Source of the DNA: JACZWL01 sp046756445
Lineage (GTDB): Bacteria > Pseudomonadota > Gammaproteobacteria > Steroidobacterales > Woeseiaceae
Reading direction: 5' to 3'
Assembly: GCA_046756445.1 (NCBI GenBank)
Contig: JBHHWI010000034.1
Span: 1-26,305 of the forward strand
DNA: 26,305 bases
A program made the translations under genes and the position numbers. Within the stretch, counting starts at the first letter, position 1. Each line of letters starts with the position of its first letter. This document shows positions 7,773-14,472 of the stretch, in pieces. The notes below the pieces were generated by a model, which did not search any database, was not told the DNA's origin, and saw nothing but the letters and a program-made list of their open reading frames with translations.

Positions 7773-8675
7773 ATGAACCGGCAATACAAAGGAAATTCGA
7801 AATACATTCCCGGACTGCTGTTCGTGTTGTTCAGCCTTGCGGCCTGTGAGCCACAACAGACCGAGGAAGACGCCGACAAAGCAGCGGCAATCGAAAACGT
7901 CGATGCAATGTCGCGCGAGCATGCCAACGACACGGCAATACCGAGCGAAGGGGCGAAAATTCCGGCGCAGCGGCCGGTGGTTGCAGAAAGGCTCGCTTAC
8001 GCTGAAGTCGGCGACAATCTGAGTTACGGACATTTTGTCATCCCTGCCGACATGGTGAAGCCGCTGCCGGCGATCATCGTCATTCATGAGTGGTGGGGCC
8101 TCAATGACGGTGTACGTGCAATGGCAGACCGACTCGCCGGGCTGGGATATATCGTGCTGGCCGTCGATCTGTTTGGCGGCAAATCAGCAACCGAGCCCGG
8201 CGACGCCCGGGCGCTGATGATGGAGGTCGTCGAGAACCCGGACAGCGCGAACGAGAATATTCGTCAGGCATATGAATTTGTAAAGAACACGGCGGGAGCG
8301 CCGCGTATCGCGTCCCTGGGCTGGTGCTTTGGCGGCGGCTGGTCGCTGAACACGGCGCTTCTCTTTCCCGAAGAGCTCGATGCCGCTGTGATTTTTTACG
8401 GCCGGGTGACTGCCAGCGAATCGAGGCTGAAGCCCCTGAACGTCCCGATTCTCGGCATATTCGGGGCCGAGGACTCAGGAATACCGGTAGATTCCGTACG
8501 GGACTTCGAGAAAGCCCTGGACAATCTCGGTAAGGAGTACGAGATCGAAATCTATCCCGATGTTGGTCATGCCTTCGCCAACCCGTCCGGGAATAATTAT
8601 GATGCGGCGGCAGCCGACAGGGCCTGGGAGCAGACGGTCGCATTTCTCAACCGGCACCTCCGCGGGACCGACTGA
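7773..8675 (+). CDS. Dienelactone hydrolase family lipoprotein
   Basis: The 300-residue alpha/beta hydrolase carries a lipoprotein signal: a hydrophobic segment ends in SLAAC, with Cys25 as the probable lipidated residue, followed by an acidic linker. The catalytic triad of the DLH family is visible: Cys185 in GWCFGGG, Asp234 in GAEDSGI and His266 in DVGHAF, with Glu106 in the HEWWG motif. Cysteine instead of serine as nucleophile is typical of dienelactone hydrolases. Members cleave lactones and esters; the substrate here is unknown, and no aromatic degradation genes are nearby. I chose the ATG at 7773 over an in-frame TTG at 7758 because AGGGA lies six bases upstream of the ATG. Lipid anchoring suggests a periplasmic position. 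Confidence 0.88.
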   Translation: MNRQYKGNSKYIPGLLFVLFSLAACEPQQTEEDADKAAAIENVDAMSREHANDTAIPSEGAKIPAQRPVVAERLAYAEVGDNLSYGHFVIPADMVKPLPAIIVIHEWWGLNDGVRAMADRLAGLGYIVLAVDLFGGKSATEPGDARALMMEVVENPDSANENIRQAYEFVKNTAGAPRIASLGWCFGGGWSLNTALLFPEELDAAVIFYGRVTASESRLKPLNVPILGIFGAEDSGIPVDSVRDFEKALDNLGKEYEIEIYPDVGHAFANPSGNNYDAAAADRAWEQTVAFLNRHLRGTD

Positions 8676-8681
8676 GCGAGG

Positions 8682-9203
8682 TTATTCGGCCGCGACTTCA
8701 GGAGCTTGGCATTCGAGTGTAACGTCCAGCGGTTTCGTGACGTAGGTGATCGACCGTTCGGATTCCAGAACGCAAAGCAGTGAAGCCTGTGCGGACAATG
8801 CGGCAGGAATCGTCACGAACCTGTCGTCCGGCCGGATGCCGTCCATATCTTCCTCGACGCAGAACCGCTCGATTCGCAACGGAGCGATCTGATTTGAGGG
8901 AATCCTCAGTTGCACGTCAATTGCTTCATGGCTCCTCAACTGCTCTGCGTCGATTGACATTCGACTGTCGGCGACGTTGATGGACACCGACGCCGGTTGC
9001 CAGTTCTCGTCGCAGTAGCTCGTCAAAGTCAGGGCATAGGTGAGAGTCGGAAGTCGAAAGGCAACGCGGCCGGCCCGGCGCGGCTGTACCGGCACGGTCG
9101 GAATGTCCGCAGTGATGTAGATGCGCTGCGCGGGCCTCGGGTCGGCTGCGACATCAATCGACAATACCGTCGTCACGATCCCGAGTAGAAACGCACTGCG
9201 CAT
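8682..9203 (-). CDS. Hypothetical secreted protein with four cysteines
   Basis: I do not recognise this 173-residue protein. It begins with a short signal peptide (MRSAFLLGIVTTVLSIDVAAD), probably cleaved after the AA near residue 20. The mature part appears rich in beta strands and holds four cysteines, in TSYCDE, ERFCVEE, LLCVLE and LECQAP, which could form two disulfides in the periplasm. The open frame extends upstream to 9731, but the upstream part has no protein-like composition and lies over the PGPGW gene, so the ATG at 9201-9203 before the signal peptide is the believable start. The gene converges on the lipoprotein gene with a six-base gap. Confidence 0.6.
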   Translation of the reverse strand: MRSAFLLGIVTTVLSIDVAADPRPAQRIYITADIPTVPVQPRRAGRVAFRLPTLTYALTLTSYCDENWQPASVSINVADSRMSIDAEQLRSHEAIDVQLRIPSNQIAPLRIERFCVEEDMDGIRPDDRFVTIPAALSAQASLLCVLESERSITYVTKPLDVTLECQAPEVAAE

Positions 9204-9287
9204 TCCACGAAGGCTACGATATCGCGCCGAAAAAAGACAAGTGATACGCTTGGCAGGCGATCTGCGAGCTGCCGGCAATAACGTGTC

Positions 9288-9551
9288 ATGAACGGGGCTG
9301 CCAAACTGAGTTACAAAACCGCACGCCGGATTACGGTGCTGGCCGTTGGCAGTACCGTGCTGGCTATCGGAATCGTAATGATCGTGACGCCCGGGCCCGC
9401 GATGGTCGTTATTCCGACCGGGCTTGCGATTCTCGGCCTCGAGTTCGCGTGGGCGAGAATCTGGCTGCGGAAACTCCGCGAGGGGCTCAGCGCACAAAAC
9501 GCGAGGCGCAGAAGCAGCCGGGTGGAAGATCACCGCGACCGGCATCGGTAA
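9288..9551 (+). CDS. Small PGPGW-type transmembrane protein
   Basis: The 87-residue protein has two closely spaced membrane helices (about residues 15-34 and 38-55) joined by a TPGPAMVVIPTG turn, followed by AILGLEFAWARIWLRKLR and a basic tail. This resembles the PGPGW family of small putative membrane proteins (PF09656), although the last W of the signature is replaced here by A or M. Its function is unknown. It is divergent from the four-cysteine protein gene, 84 bases away, and is followed by the longest gene-free stretch of the window. No good ribosome binding site is visible before the ATG. Confidence 0.7.
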   Translation: MNGAAKLSYKTARRITVLAVGSTVLAIGIVMIVTPGPAMVVIPTGLAILGLEFAWARIWLRKLREGLSAQNARRRSSRVEDHRDRHR

Positions 9552-9559
9552 AAAGGCAA

Positions 9560-9627
9560 GGAGCCGGATTCGCCGGACCCGTAAAGCGCCCGACGCTCCG
9601 ATACGACACGGAGCGGCCTCCGGCTCC
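9560..9627. repeat. Nested inverted repeat downstream of the PGPGW gene
   Basis: An outer stem of nine perfect pairs (GGAGCCGGA at 9560-9568, TCCGGCTCC at 9619-9627) encloses an inner stem GCTCCG/CGGAGC (9595-9600 and 9609-9614). It begins nine bases after the PGPGW stop. No T-run follows, so it may be a structured RNA element, a Rho-dependent 3' end or a repeat remnant. Confidence 0.5.
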
Positions 9628-9837
9628 CTTGCAATGCGGCAACATATGAAGGGGGTGTTGCCGCCGGACCTCCCGGTCCGTGGCGACACGACTGTCCGGA
9701 AGTTCGGGGGAGAGGCATCCGGGACCGTCATGGCGCCGTTTGTGATCGGGACATGCTGTCTCTCGAGAGAAATTCAAGGTCTCTCCGGCACATTTTTTTG
9801 AAGTTGTTCTAAATCAAAGAGTTGCAACCCGGGCTTG

Positions 9838-9891
9838 GTCACGGAATTTCGAGAGTTACGAAATTCCGTGACAAGATTTACGATATCTCGT
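9838..9891 (+). promoter_or_regulatory. Operator cluster: 14-bp-arm perfect inverted repeat plus a third related site
   Basis: Arms at 9838-9851 and 9859-9872 are perfect reverse complements (GTCACGGAATTTCG and its complement) with a seven-base spacer. Read as 12-mers there are three related sites: ACGGAATTTCGA (9841), ACGAAATTCCGT (9858) and ACGATATCTCGT (9880), consensus about ACGRWATYYCGT. The third lies between the -35 and -10 boxes of the promoter just downstream. A Fis-type HTH protein is encoded immediately after, so autoregulation is the simplest reading. The binding protein is inferred, not shown. Confidence 0.65.
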
Positions 9892-9896
9892 ATAAC
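9868..9896 (+). promoter_or_regulatory. Sigma-70-like promoter of the PAS-HTH/dacB operon
   Basis: GTGACA (9868-9873) and TATAAC (9891-9896) each match the consensus at five of six positions and are separated by exactly 17 bases. The start of transcription would be near 9902-9904, only about two to four bases before the ATG at 9906, so the mRNA would be leaderless or nearly so. No Shine-Dalgarno sequence precedes that ATG, which agrees. Confidence 0.6.
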
Positions 9897-9905
9897 ACCC
9901 CCGCT

Positions 9906-10448
9906 ATGACGACAGCAGACGATTATCAGTGGTTCTTCCGCAAGCTGCCGGTGATGGCAGCCCTGATTGACGGCGAGGGCCGCTTCCTCGAGGTCAACGA
10001 CGCCCTGGCCGGCCGCCTCGGACTGACCCGCGAGGAAATGAGGGGGCACAAGCCGGCGGAATTTGTCACTGCCGCGAGCGCCCGAAAAATTGAGAGCGAA
10101 TTCCTGGCAACGCTAAGGCGAACCGGTAAGCTCGTGAACAGGCGGATCGACTTCTTGACCAGCTCCAAAGAAGTGGTCGAGTGCCTGACGAATTCGCTTG
10201 TGGAGCAGGTGCCGGACAGTTCATCGGTCCGCACGGTCGCGATTTTCACGGAGCCGGGCGGCGCTGGGACTATCCTCACCGAAAAGGACATGAAATCACT
10301 GCAACGGAATAACCTGTTAGCCGCACTCCGCCGGTCCGGCTGGAAAGTATCCGGGAGCGGCGGTGCGGCGGAACTGCTCGGGATCCGGCCGACCACGCTG
10401 GCTGATCGAATCAGGTCGTTCGGCATTCGAAAGCCGGGGCGTCGATGA
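9906..10448 (+). CDS. PAS domain + Fis-type helix-turn-helix transcriptional regulator
   Basis: The 180-residue protein has an N-terminal PAS domain (about residues 8-120: FFRKLPVMAALIDGEGRFLEVND, then LGLTREEMRGHKPAEF) and a C-terminal HTH_8 domain (about 134-178: NNLLAALRRSGWKVSGSGGAAELLGI followed by PTTLADRI). The C-terminus is like that of sigma-54 activators such as FhlA, but the AAA+ ATPase domain is absent, so it cannot activate sigma-54 polymerase in the usual way. It more likely acts as a simple dimeric activator or repressor. The PAS ligand is unknown. The ATG at 9906 is chosen from the domain boundary and the promoter; an in-frame start at 9822 would lie upstream of the promoter. 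Its stop overlaps the dacB start by four bases (ATGA). Confidence 0.85.
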   Translation: MTTADDYQWFFRKLPVMAALIDGEGRFLEVNDALAGRLGLTREEMRGHKPAEFVTAASARKIESEFLATLRRTGKLVNRRIDFLTSSKEVVECLTNSLVEQVPDSSSVRTVAIFTEPGGAGTILTEKDMKSLQRNNLLAALRRSGWKVSGSGGAAELLGIRPTTLADRIRSFGIRKPGRR

Positions 10449-11863
10449 GTACGCGAGACAAGCTCCTGTTTCTCATCATTCTGTTGTTGCCCTTGCCCGG
10501 GCTGGCTGAGAGCGTCTTGCCGGTCGGTGTACAAAGTTCGCTGAACCTGCGGCGGGCGCCTGACGAGAGCCTCAGCGTCTATATCGAGAATCTCGACACC
10601 GGGGAGCCCGTTCTGAGCTGGAACGAGGACGTGCCGCGCAACCCTGCATCCGTCATCAAGCTGCTCACGACACTGGCGGCGCTGGACATCCTGGGCCCCG
10701 CCTATACGTGGAAGACCGAGATCTATCTGCTGGGCGAGACCAAGGGCGATGTACTGAATGGCGACCTGCTGCTGAAGGGCTATGGCGACCCGTTTCTCGT
10801 GACCGAACGTGTATGGCAGATGCTGCGCGGTGTCCGACAAAAAGGAATCAGAAAGATAACCGGTGACCTGTTAATCGACGACAGCTACTTCGATGTCCCG
10901 CATCACGATCCGGCCAAGTTCGATCATGAACCCTTACGCGCGTATAACGTCGCGCCAAACGCATTGTTGATGAATTTCAAGGTGGTACGCTACCACTTCG
11001 AACCCGATCCCGACTCGGCGTCCGTCAATGTCCGCCTCGATCCACCACTCGATAACCTGCTGATCGATAACCGAATCAGGCTCGTAGCCGGTCGTTGCCG
11101 CGGCTATCAGCGCGGCATTACGATTACGCCGAGCGGCGACTACAATCTCATGGTGATGAGCGGCAACTTTCCCAGTGGTTGCGAAAGCTTCTCGATCGGG
11201 CGTACGGCGCTCGGCCACAACGAGTTTGCCTACGGCATTTTCAAGAGCATCTGGAAGGAATCGGGCGGTGAGTTTTCGGGAAGCTACTGGAACGCCATCA
11301 AACCGGATGACGCGGAGCCGACTCTGGTTTTCGAGTCCTGGCCACTTGCCGACATCATCACGAAAGTCAACAAGCACAGCAACAACGTGATGGCCCGCCA
11401 ACTGCTATTTACGCTGGGCGCCGAGAAGTTCGACGTGCCCGGCACCGAAGACGGTGGCAGGCAGGTCATCGAGGAATGGCTCCGGAGCAGGCAGCTCAAT
11501 GCCACCGAGCTGAAACTAGATAACGGGTCGGGATTGTCCCGGAAGTCACGAATCTCCGCGCGCAATCTCGGCGAATTGTTGCGCTACGCGTGGCAGAGCC
11601 CCTATATGCCCGAATTCCTGTCATCGCTGTCGCTGTCAGGACTCGATGGCACGCTGGCGCGACGTTTTCGTGAGGAGCCGCTGACCGGCAAAGCGCACAT
11701 CAAGACCGGCCGGATCGATGACGTGGCGGCCATCGCCGGCTACCTCCAGTCCAGATCCGGCGGACGATACAGCATTGTCGTTCTGCAAAATCACGAAGAC
11801 GTCCACCGTGGCCCGGGCGAAGAAGTACAGGCAGCCCTGCTCCGCTGGCTGTACGAACAATGA
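10445..11863 (+). CDS. dacB: D-alanyl-D-alanine carboxypeptidase/endopeptidase, PBP4 (peptidase S13)
   Basis: The 472-residue periplasmic protein trims and cleaves peptidoglycan cross-links. A signal peptide (residues 1-21, ending PGLAES) precedes the mature enzyme. All three penicillin-binding motifs are present: S69-V-I-K72 (SxxK) in NPASVIKLLTT, S312-N-N (SxN) in KHSNNVMARQ and K420-T-G in HIKTGRIDD. The long insert between SxxK and SxN (about 240 residues) is characteristic of PBP4 compared with other low-molecular-weight PBPs. The ATG overlaps the stop of the PAS-HTH gene by four bases, so the two are translationally coupled. No promoter of its own is visible. Confidence 0.95.
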   Translation: MSTRDKLLFLIILLLPLPGLAESVLPVGVQSSLNLRRAPDESLSVYIENLDTGEPVLSWNEDVPRNPASVIKLLTTLAALDILGPAYTWKTEIYLLGETKGDVLNGDLLLKGYGDPFLVTERVWQMLRGVRQKGIRKITGDLLIDDSYFDVPHHDPAKFDHEPLRAYNVAPNALLMNFKVVRYHFEPDPDSASVNVRLDPPLDNLLIDNRIRLVAGRCRGYQRGITITPSGDYNLMVMSGNFPSGCESFSIGRTALGHNEFAYGIFKSIWKESGGEFSGSYWNAIKPDDAEPTLVFESWPLADIITKVNKHSNNVMARQLLFTLGAEKFDVPGTEDGGRQVIEEWLRSRQLNATELKLDNGSGLSRKSRISARNLGELLRYAWQSPYMPEFLSSLSLSGLDGTLARRFREEPLTGKAHIKTGRIDDVAAIAGYLQSRSGGRYSIVVLQNHEDVHRGPGEEVQAALLRWLYEQ

Positions 11864-11870
11864 GGGCCTG

Positions 11871-11932
11871 GAACCTGGCTCAAAATCCCGCAAGGGCAGC
11901 TTCGCGGCCATGCGGGATTTTGAGATAGGTTC
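11871..11932. repeat. 62-base imperfect inverted repeat, REP/MITE-like
   Basis: Arms at 11871-11891 (GAACCTGGCTCAAAATCCCGC) and 11912-11932 pair at 19 of 21 positions, and the 20-base centre can form a further GGCAGC/GCGGCC-type stem around TTC. The whole element would fold into one long hairpin starting seven bases after the dacB stop codon. It may end the operon or be a dispersed intergenic repeat; no second copy is seen in this window and no T-run follows. Confidence 0.7.
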
Positions 11933-11967
11933 TAGTAGAATCCCGGAATCGTCTGGGAGAAAAAGCC

Positions 11968-12561
11968 ATGCGTCTTGCGATCGGGCTAATTGTATTAACG
12001 GCCATGCCTGCGGCCGCGCTCGCGGAAACGGCATACGTCACCGACAATCTGCGGCTCGGACTGCACCGGGTGGAGGACACGAGCGACCGCGCTTTTCGGA
12101 CGCTCGAGTCCGGCCAGCAGCTTGAAATCCTGTCCCGCAACCGGAATTATGCACACGTGCAACTTCCGGACGGCGTGCAGGGCTATCTGAAGGCGGCGTA
12201 CCTCGTATTCGAGAAACCTGCCAAACTGATCGTTACTGAAACGCTTGCCGAAAACGAGAGACTTGCCCGGGAAGTGGAGGATACGAAGCAGGCGTTCGCC
12301 GGTCCCGCAGCACGGATCACGGCGCTCGAAAGCGACCTGGCAAAGCGTCAGACGACCCTTGATGCTACCAGGGACAGAGTCGAGAAGTTGACGCAGGAAA
12401 ACGAGAGGTTCCGCCGGCGGCAGGCAAGCCTGCAGTTCAGCATGCCATTCCCCTGGGTGGCCGGCGCGCTGGGCGTTTGTCTTCTGGCAGGATTCCTGTT
12501 CGGACTCTGGCTGGTGGATTATCGCAGCCGCAAGCGTCACGGCGGCATACGTATCTACTGA
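11968..12561 (+). CDS. TIGR04211-type SH3 domain protein (YgiM-like)
   Basis: The 197-residue protein has a signal peptide (about 1-19, ending ALAE), a bacterial SH3 domain at about 20-85 (YVTDNLRLGLHRVED, LESGQQLEILSRN, GVQGYLKAAYL), a coiled coil at about 90-150 rich in Glu, Leu and Arg, and one membrane helix at about 158-182 followed by a basic tail (DYRSRKRHGGIRIY). This order is that of the YgiM/TIGR04211 family of gammaproteobacteria. The SH3 domain would face the periplasm; a cell-wall role is commonly supposed but not shown. GGGAG lies eight bases before the ATG. It is 104 bases downstream of dacB, separated by the inverted repeat, so it may be transcribed separately. Confidence 0.85.
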   Translation: MRLAIGLIVLTAMPAAALAETAYVTDNLRLGLHRVEDTSDRAFRTLESGQQLEILSRNRNYAHVQLPDGVQGYLKAAYLVFEKPAKLIVTETLAENERLAREVEDTKQAFAGPAARITALESDLAKRQTTLDATRDRVEKLTQENERFRRRQASLQFSMPFPWVAGALGVCLLAGFLFGLWLVDYRSRKRHGGIRIY

Positions 12562-12586
12562 TACCGGTCCGGCGATATGCCGCCGC

Positions 12587-12602
12587 GTTATGTCCCGATA
12601 AC
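12587..12602 (+). promoter_or_regulatory. Candidate CysB-type site upstream of cysJ
   Basis: GTTAT-N6-ATAAC is a perfect interrupted palindrome located 74-89 bases before the cysJ start, in the 114-base gap between the SH3 gene and cysJ. LysR-family sites are usually interrupted palindromes upstream of the promoter, and cysB is encoded in this locus. The link to CysB is inference; I see no clean -35/-10 pair to anchor it. Confidence 0.3.
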
Positions 12603-12675
12603 AACAAATACGTTCACCTCGCTCACGCTGATTCGTAAGGTCTGCCCCTGACCGCAAGCCCGACGAAGGACAGTT

Positions 12676-14472
12676 GTGAGCAACACTGCTGCAAACACGA
12701 TAGCGCCACCGCTCGACACCGCACAGACGCAGAAAATGCTGGACGCGCTGGACGGCCTGACGCCGGACCAGTTGCAGTGGGTGAGCGGCTACCTTGCCGG
12801 GCTCGCTGCCCGGAGCGAGACTGCCGTACCGCCCGTTCCTCAGCCGGCGCCCGACCCGTCAAATACGTTGACCATCCTGTACGGCTCGCAGACAGGCAAC
12901 GGTCGCGCGCTCGCCGAACAACTGCGGCAAGATGCCGCGAGTCGTGGCCTGGCCGTCAGTCTCTCGAGCCTGGCCGACTACAGGCCGGCCAATATCAAAA
13001 GGGAAAAACTCCTGAGCCTTATCGTGAGCACGCATGGCGAGGGAGAACCTCCGGATGACGCGGAACTCTTTCACGAGTATCTGTTTTCTTCCAAAGCACC
13101 GGAACTCGCAAAACTGAAATATTCCGTCCTTGCGCTGGGCGATAGCAGTTACGTCAATTTCTGCCAGACGGGGCGGGAACTGGATGCCCGACTGAGTGAA
13201 CTCGGCGCCAGCAGATTCGTGCCGACGGTGGAATGCGATCTCGATTACGACGATGCGGCCGCAGCCTGGGCCGGGGCTGTTCTCGAGGGGCTTCCACGCC
13301 ACCTGGTGAGTGTGCCCGAAGCGCCCAGGCTGCATGCCGTAAGGGCGCCGGCCGCGTTCAGCAGGCACCGTCCGTTCGAGGCGGAAGTCCTCACGAACCA
13401 GAAGATCACGGGCGCGAAGTCGACAAAAGATGTCCGTCATATCGAACTGTCCCTCGAGGGCTCGGGAATCAGCTATGAGCCCGGAGACTCCCTGGCGGTC
13501 GTGCCGGACAATCCGCCACGGCTGGTCGAGGAACTGCTCGAAGAGCTGGGGCTGTCCGGCGACGAAAAAGTCGGGATCGACGACAGGACCTTCAGACTCG
13601 AAGACGCATTGCGCAGTGAACTCGAAATCACGGCGCCGAGTCTGGGATTTCTCGAATCGTACGCGGCGCTCGCGAAATCGCGGGGTCTCGCGGACCTGCT
13701 CGAGCCGGACCACCGGGCCGTGTTGTCCGGTTACCTCGAGCACAGACAGATCATAGATATCGTGCGGGAGCACCCCGCCGCGATCGCGGCGGCCGAATTC
13801 GCCGCTTCCCTGAGAAAGCTTATGCCGCGGTCGTATTCCATCGCGTCCAGCCCGCTGGCGAACCCGGACGAGGTTCACCTGACGGTCGCGTCGGTGAACT
13901 ACGAGGCTTTCGGCACGGAGCACTGGGGTGCTGCGTCCACCATGCTGGCCGACCGGGTCAGCGAGGGTGACACGGTATCGATGTTCGTAGAGCCCAATCC
14001 GAGGTTTCGTTTGCCCGCGGACGGCGACATCCCGGTGATCATGATCGGACCGGGAACCGGTGTCGCGCCGTTCAGGGCTTTCGTCGAGCACCGCGCCGAG
14101 CTGGGGGCGAGGGGCAGGAACTGGCTCATCTTCGGAGACCGGACATTTCACAGCGACTTCCTGTACCAGCTCGAATGGCAGCGCTTCCTGAAGCGCGGTG
14201 TATTGCATCGGATGGATGTCGCGTTCTCGCGCGACCAGGCTGACAAGGTCTATGTGCAGCACCGCATCGCCGAACACGGCGCCGAATTGCATGAGTGGTT
14301 GCACCAGGGCGCCGCAGTCTACGTCTGTGGGGACGCCAAACACATGGCTGGGGACGTTCACATTGCGCTGGTCGATGTCCTGGCGTCACACGGCAGTTTC
14401 GATGCCGACCGTGCCGAGGCGTATTTGAAGGACCTGCGCAGGGCAGGACGATATCAGCGCGATGTCTATTGA
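12676..14472 (+). CDS. cysJ: Assimilatory sulfite reductase (NADPH), flavoprotein subunit
   Basis: CysJ passes electrons from NADPH through FAD and FMN to CysI for reduction of sulfite to sulfide. The 598-residue length matches the family. In order: an FMN flavodoxin domain with GSQTGN at 70-75, STHGEGEPPDD at 118-128 and LGDSSYVNF at 154-162; an FAD domain with RSYSIAS at 385-391 and the STML segment near 421; an NADP domain with GPGTGVAPFR at 458-467 and CGDAKHMAGDV near the end; and the typical C-terminal DVY. The start is a GTG at 12676 with AAGGA five bases upstream. It is the first gene of cysJIH, and its last 11 bases overlap cysI. Confidence 0.97.
   Translation: MSNTAANTIAPPLDTAQTQKMLDALDGLTPDQLQWVSGYLAGLAARSETAVPPVPQPAPDPSNTLTILYGSQTGNGRALAEQLRQDAASRGLAVSLSSLADYRPANIKREKLLSLIVSTHGEGEPPDDAELFHEYLFSSKAPELAKLKYSVLALGDSSYVNFCQTGRELDARLSELGASRFVPTVECDLDYDDAAAAWAGAVLEGLPRHLVSVPEAPRLHAVRAPAAFSRHRPFEAEVLTNQKITGAKSTKDVRHIELSLEGSGISYEPGDSLAVVPDNPPRLVEELLEELGLSGDEKVGIDDRTFRLEDALRSELEITAPSLGFLESYAALAKSRGLADLLEPDHRAVLSGYLEHRQIIDIVREHPAAIAAAEFAASLRKLMPRSYSIASSPLANPDEVHLTVASVNYEAFGTEHWGAASTMLADRVSEGDTVSMFVEPNPRFRLPADGDIPVIMIGPGTGVAPFRAFVEHRAELGARGRNWLIFGDRTFHSDFLYQLEWQRFLKRGVLHRMDVAFSRDQADKVYVQHRIAEHGAELHEWLHQGAAVYVCGDAKHMAGDVHIALVDVLASHGSFDADRAEAYLKDLRRAGRYQRDVY

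Larger units (their letters stand above)
9552..9905. other. 354-base gene-free stretch rich in palindromes
   Basis: No convincing coding frame is visible. The stretch contains a nested inverted repeat (9560-9627), a 6-bp hairpin CGGACC/GGTCCG (9665-9680), a perfect 12-bp palindrome TCTCTCGAGAGA (9759-9770), and at its right end the operator cluster and promoter of the PAS-HTH gene. I recognise no known riboswitch or small RNA in it. Confidence 0.6.

Noticed and set aside
9204..9731. N-terminal extension of the four-cysteine protein up to 9731
   Set aside because: The extension lies opposite the PGPGW gene, has shadow-like composition and would bury a clear signal peptide at residue 177.
9808..9828. 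An FNR/CRP-type half-site pair (ATCAAAGAGTTGC) before the PAS-HTH gene
   Set aside because: The symmetry is only three bases per arm and does not match the TTGAT-N4-ATCAA spacing.
9822..9905. Upstream in-frame start of the PAS-HTH protein at 9822
   Set aside because: These 28 residues would be coded across the palindromic operators and the promoter, and they precede the natural PAS boundary.
12859..14361. A 500-codon open frame on the minus strand across cysJ
   Set aside because: It is the antisense of cysJ, which shows every flavoprotein motif in order. The minus-strand translation is rich in Arg, Gly and His and resembles no family.
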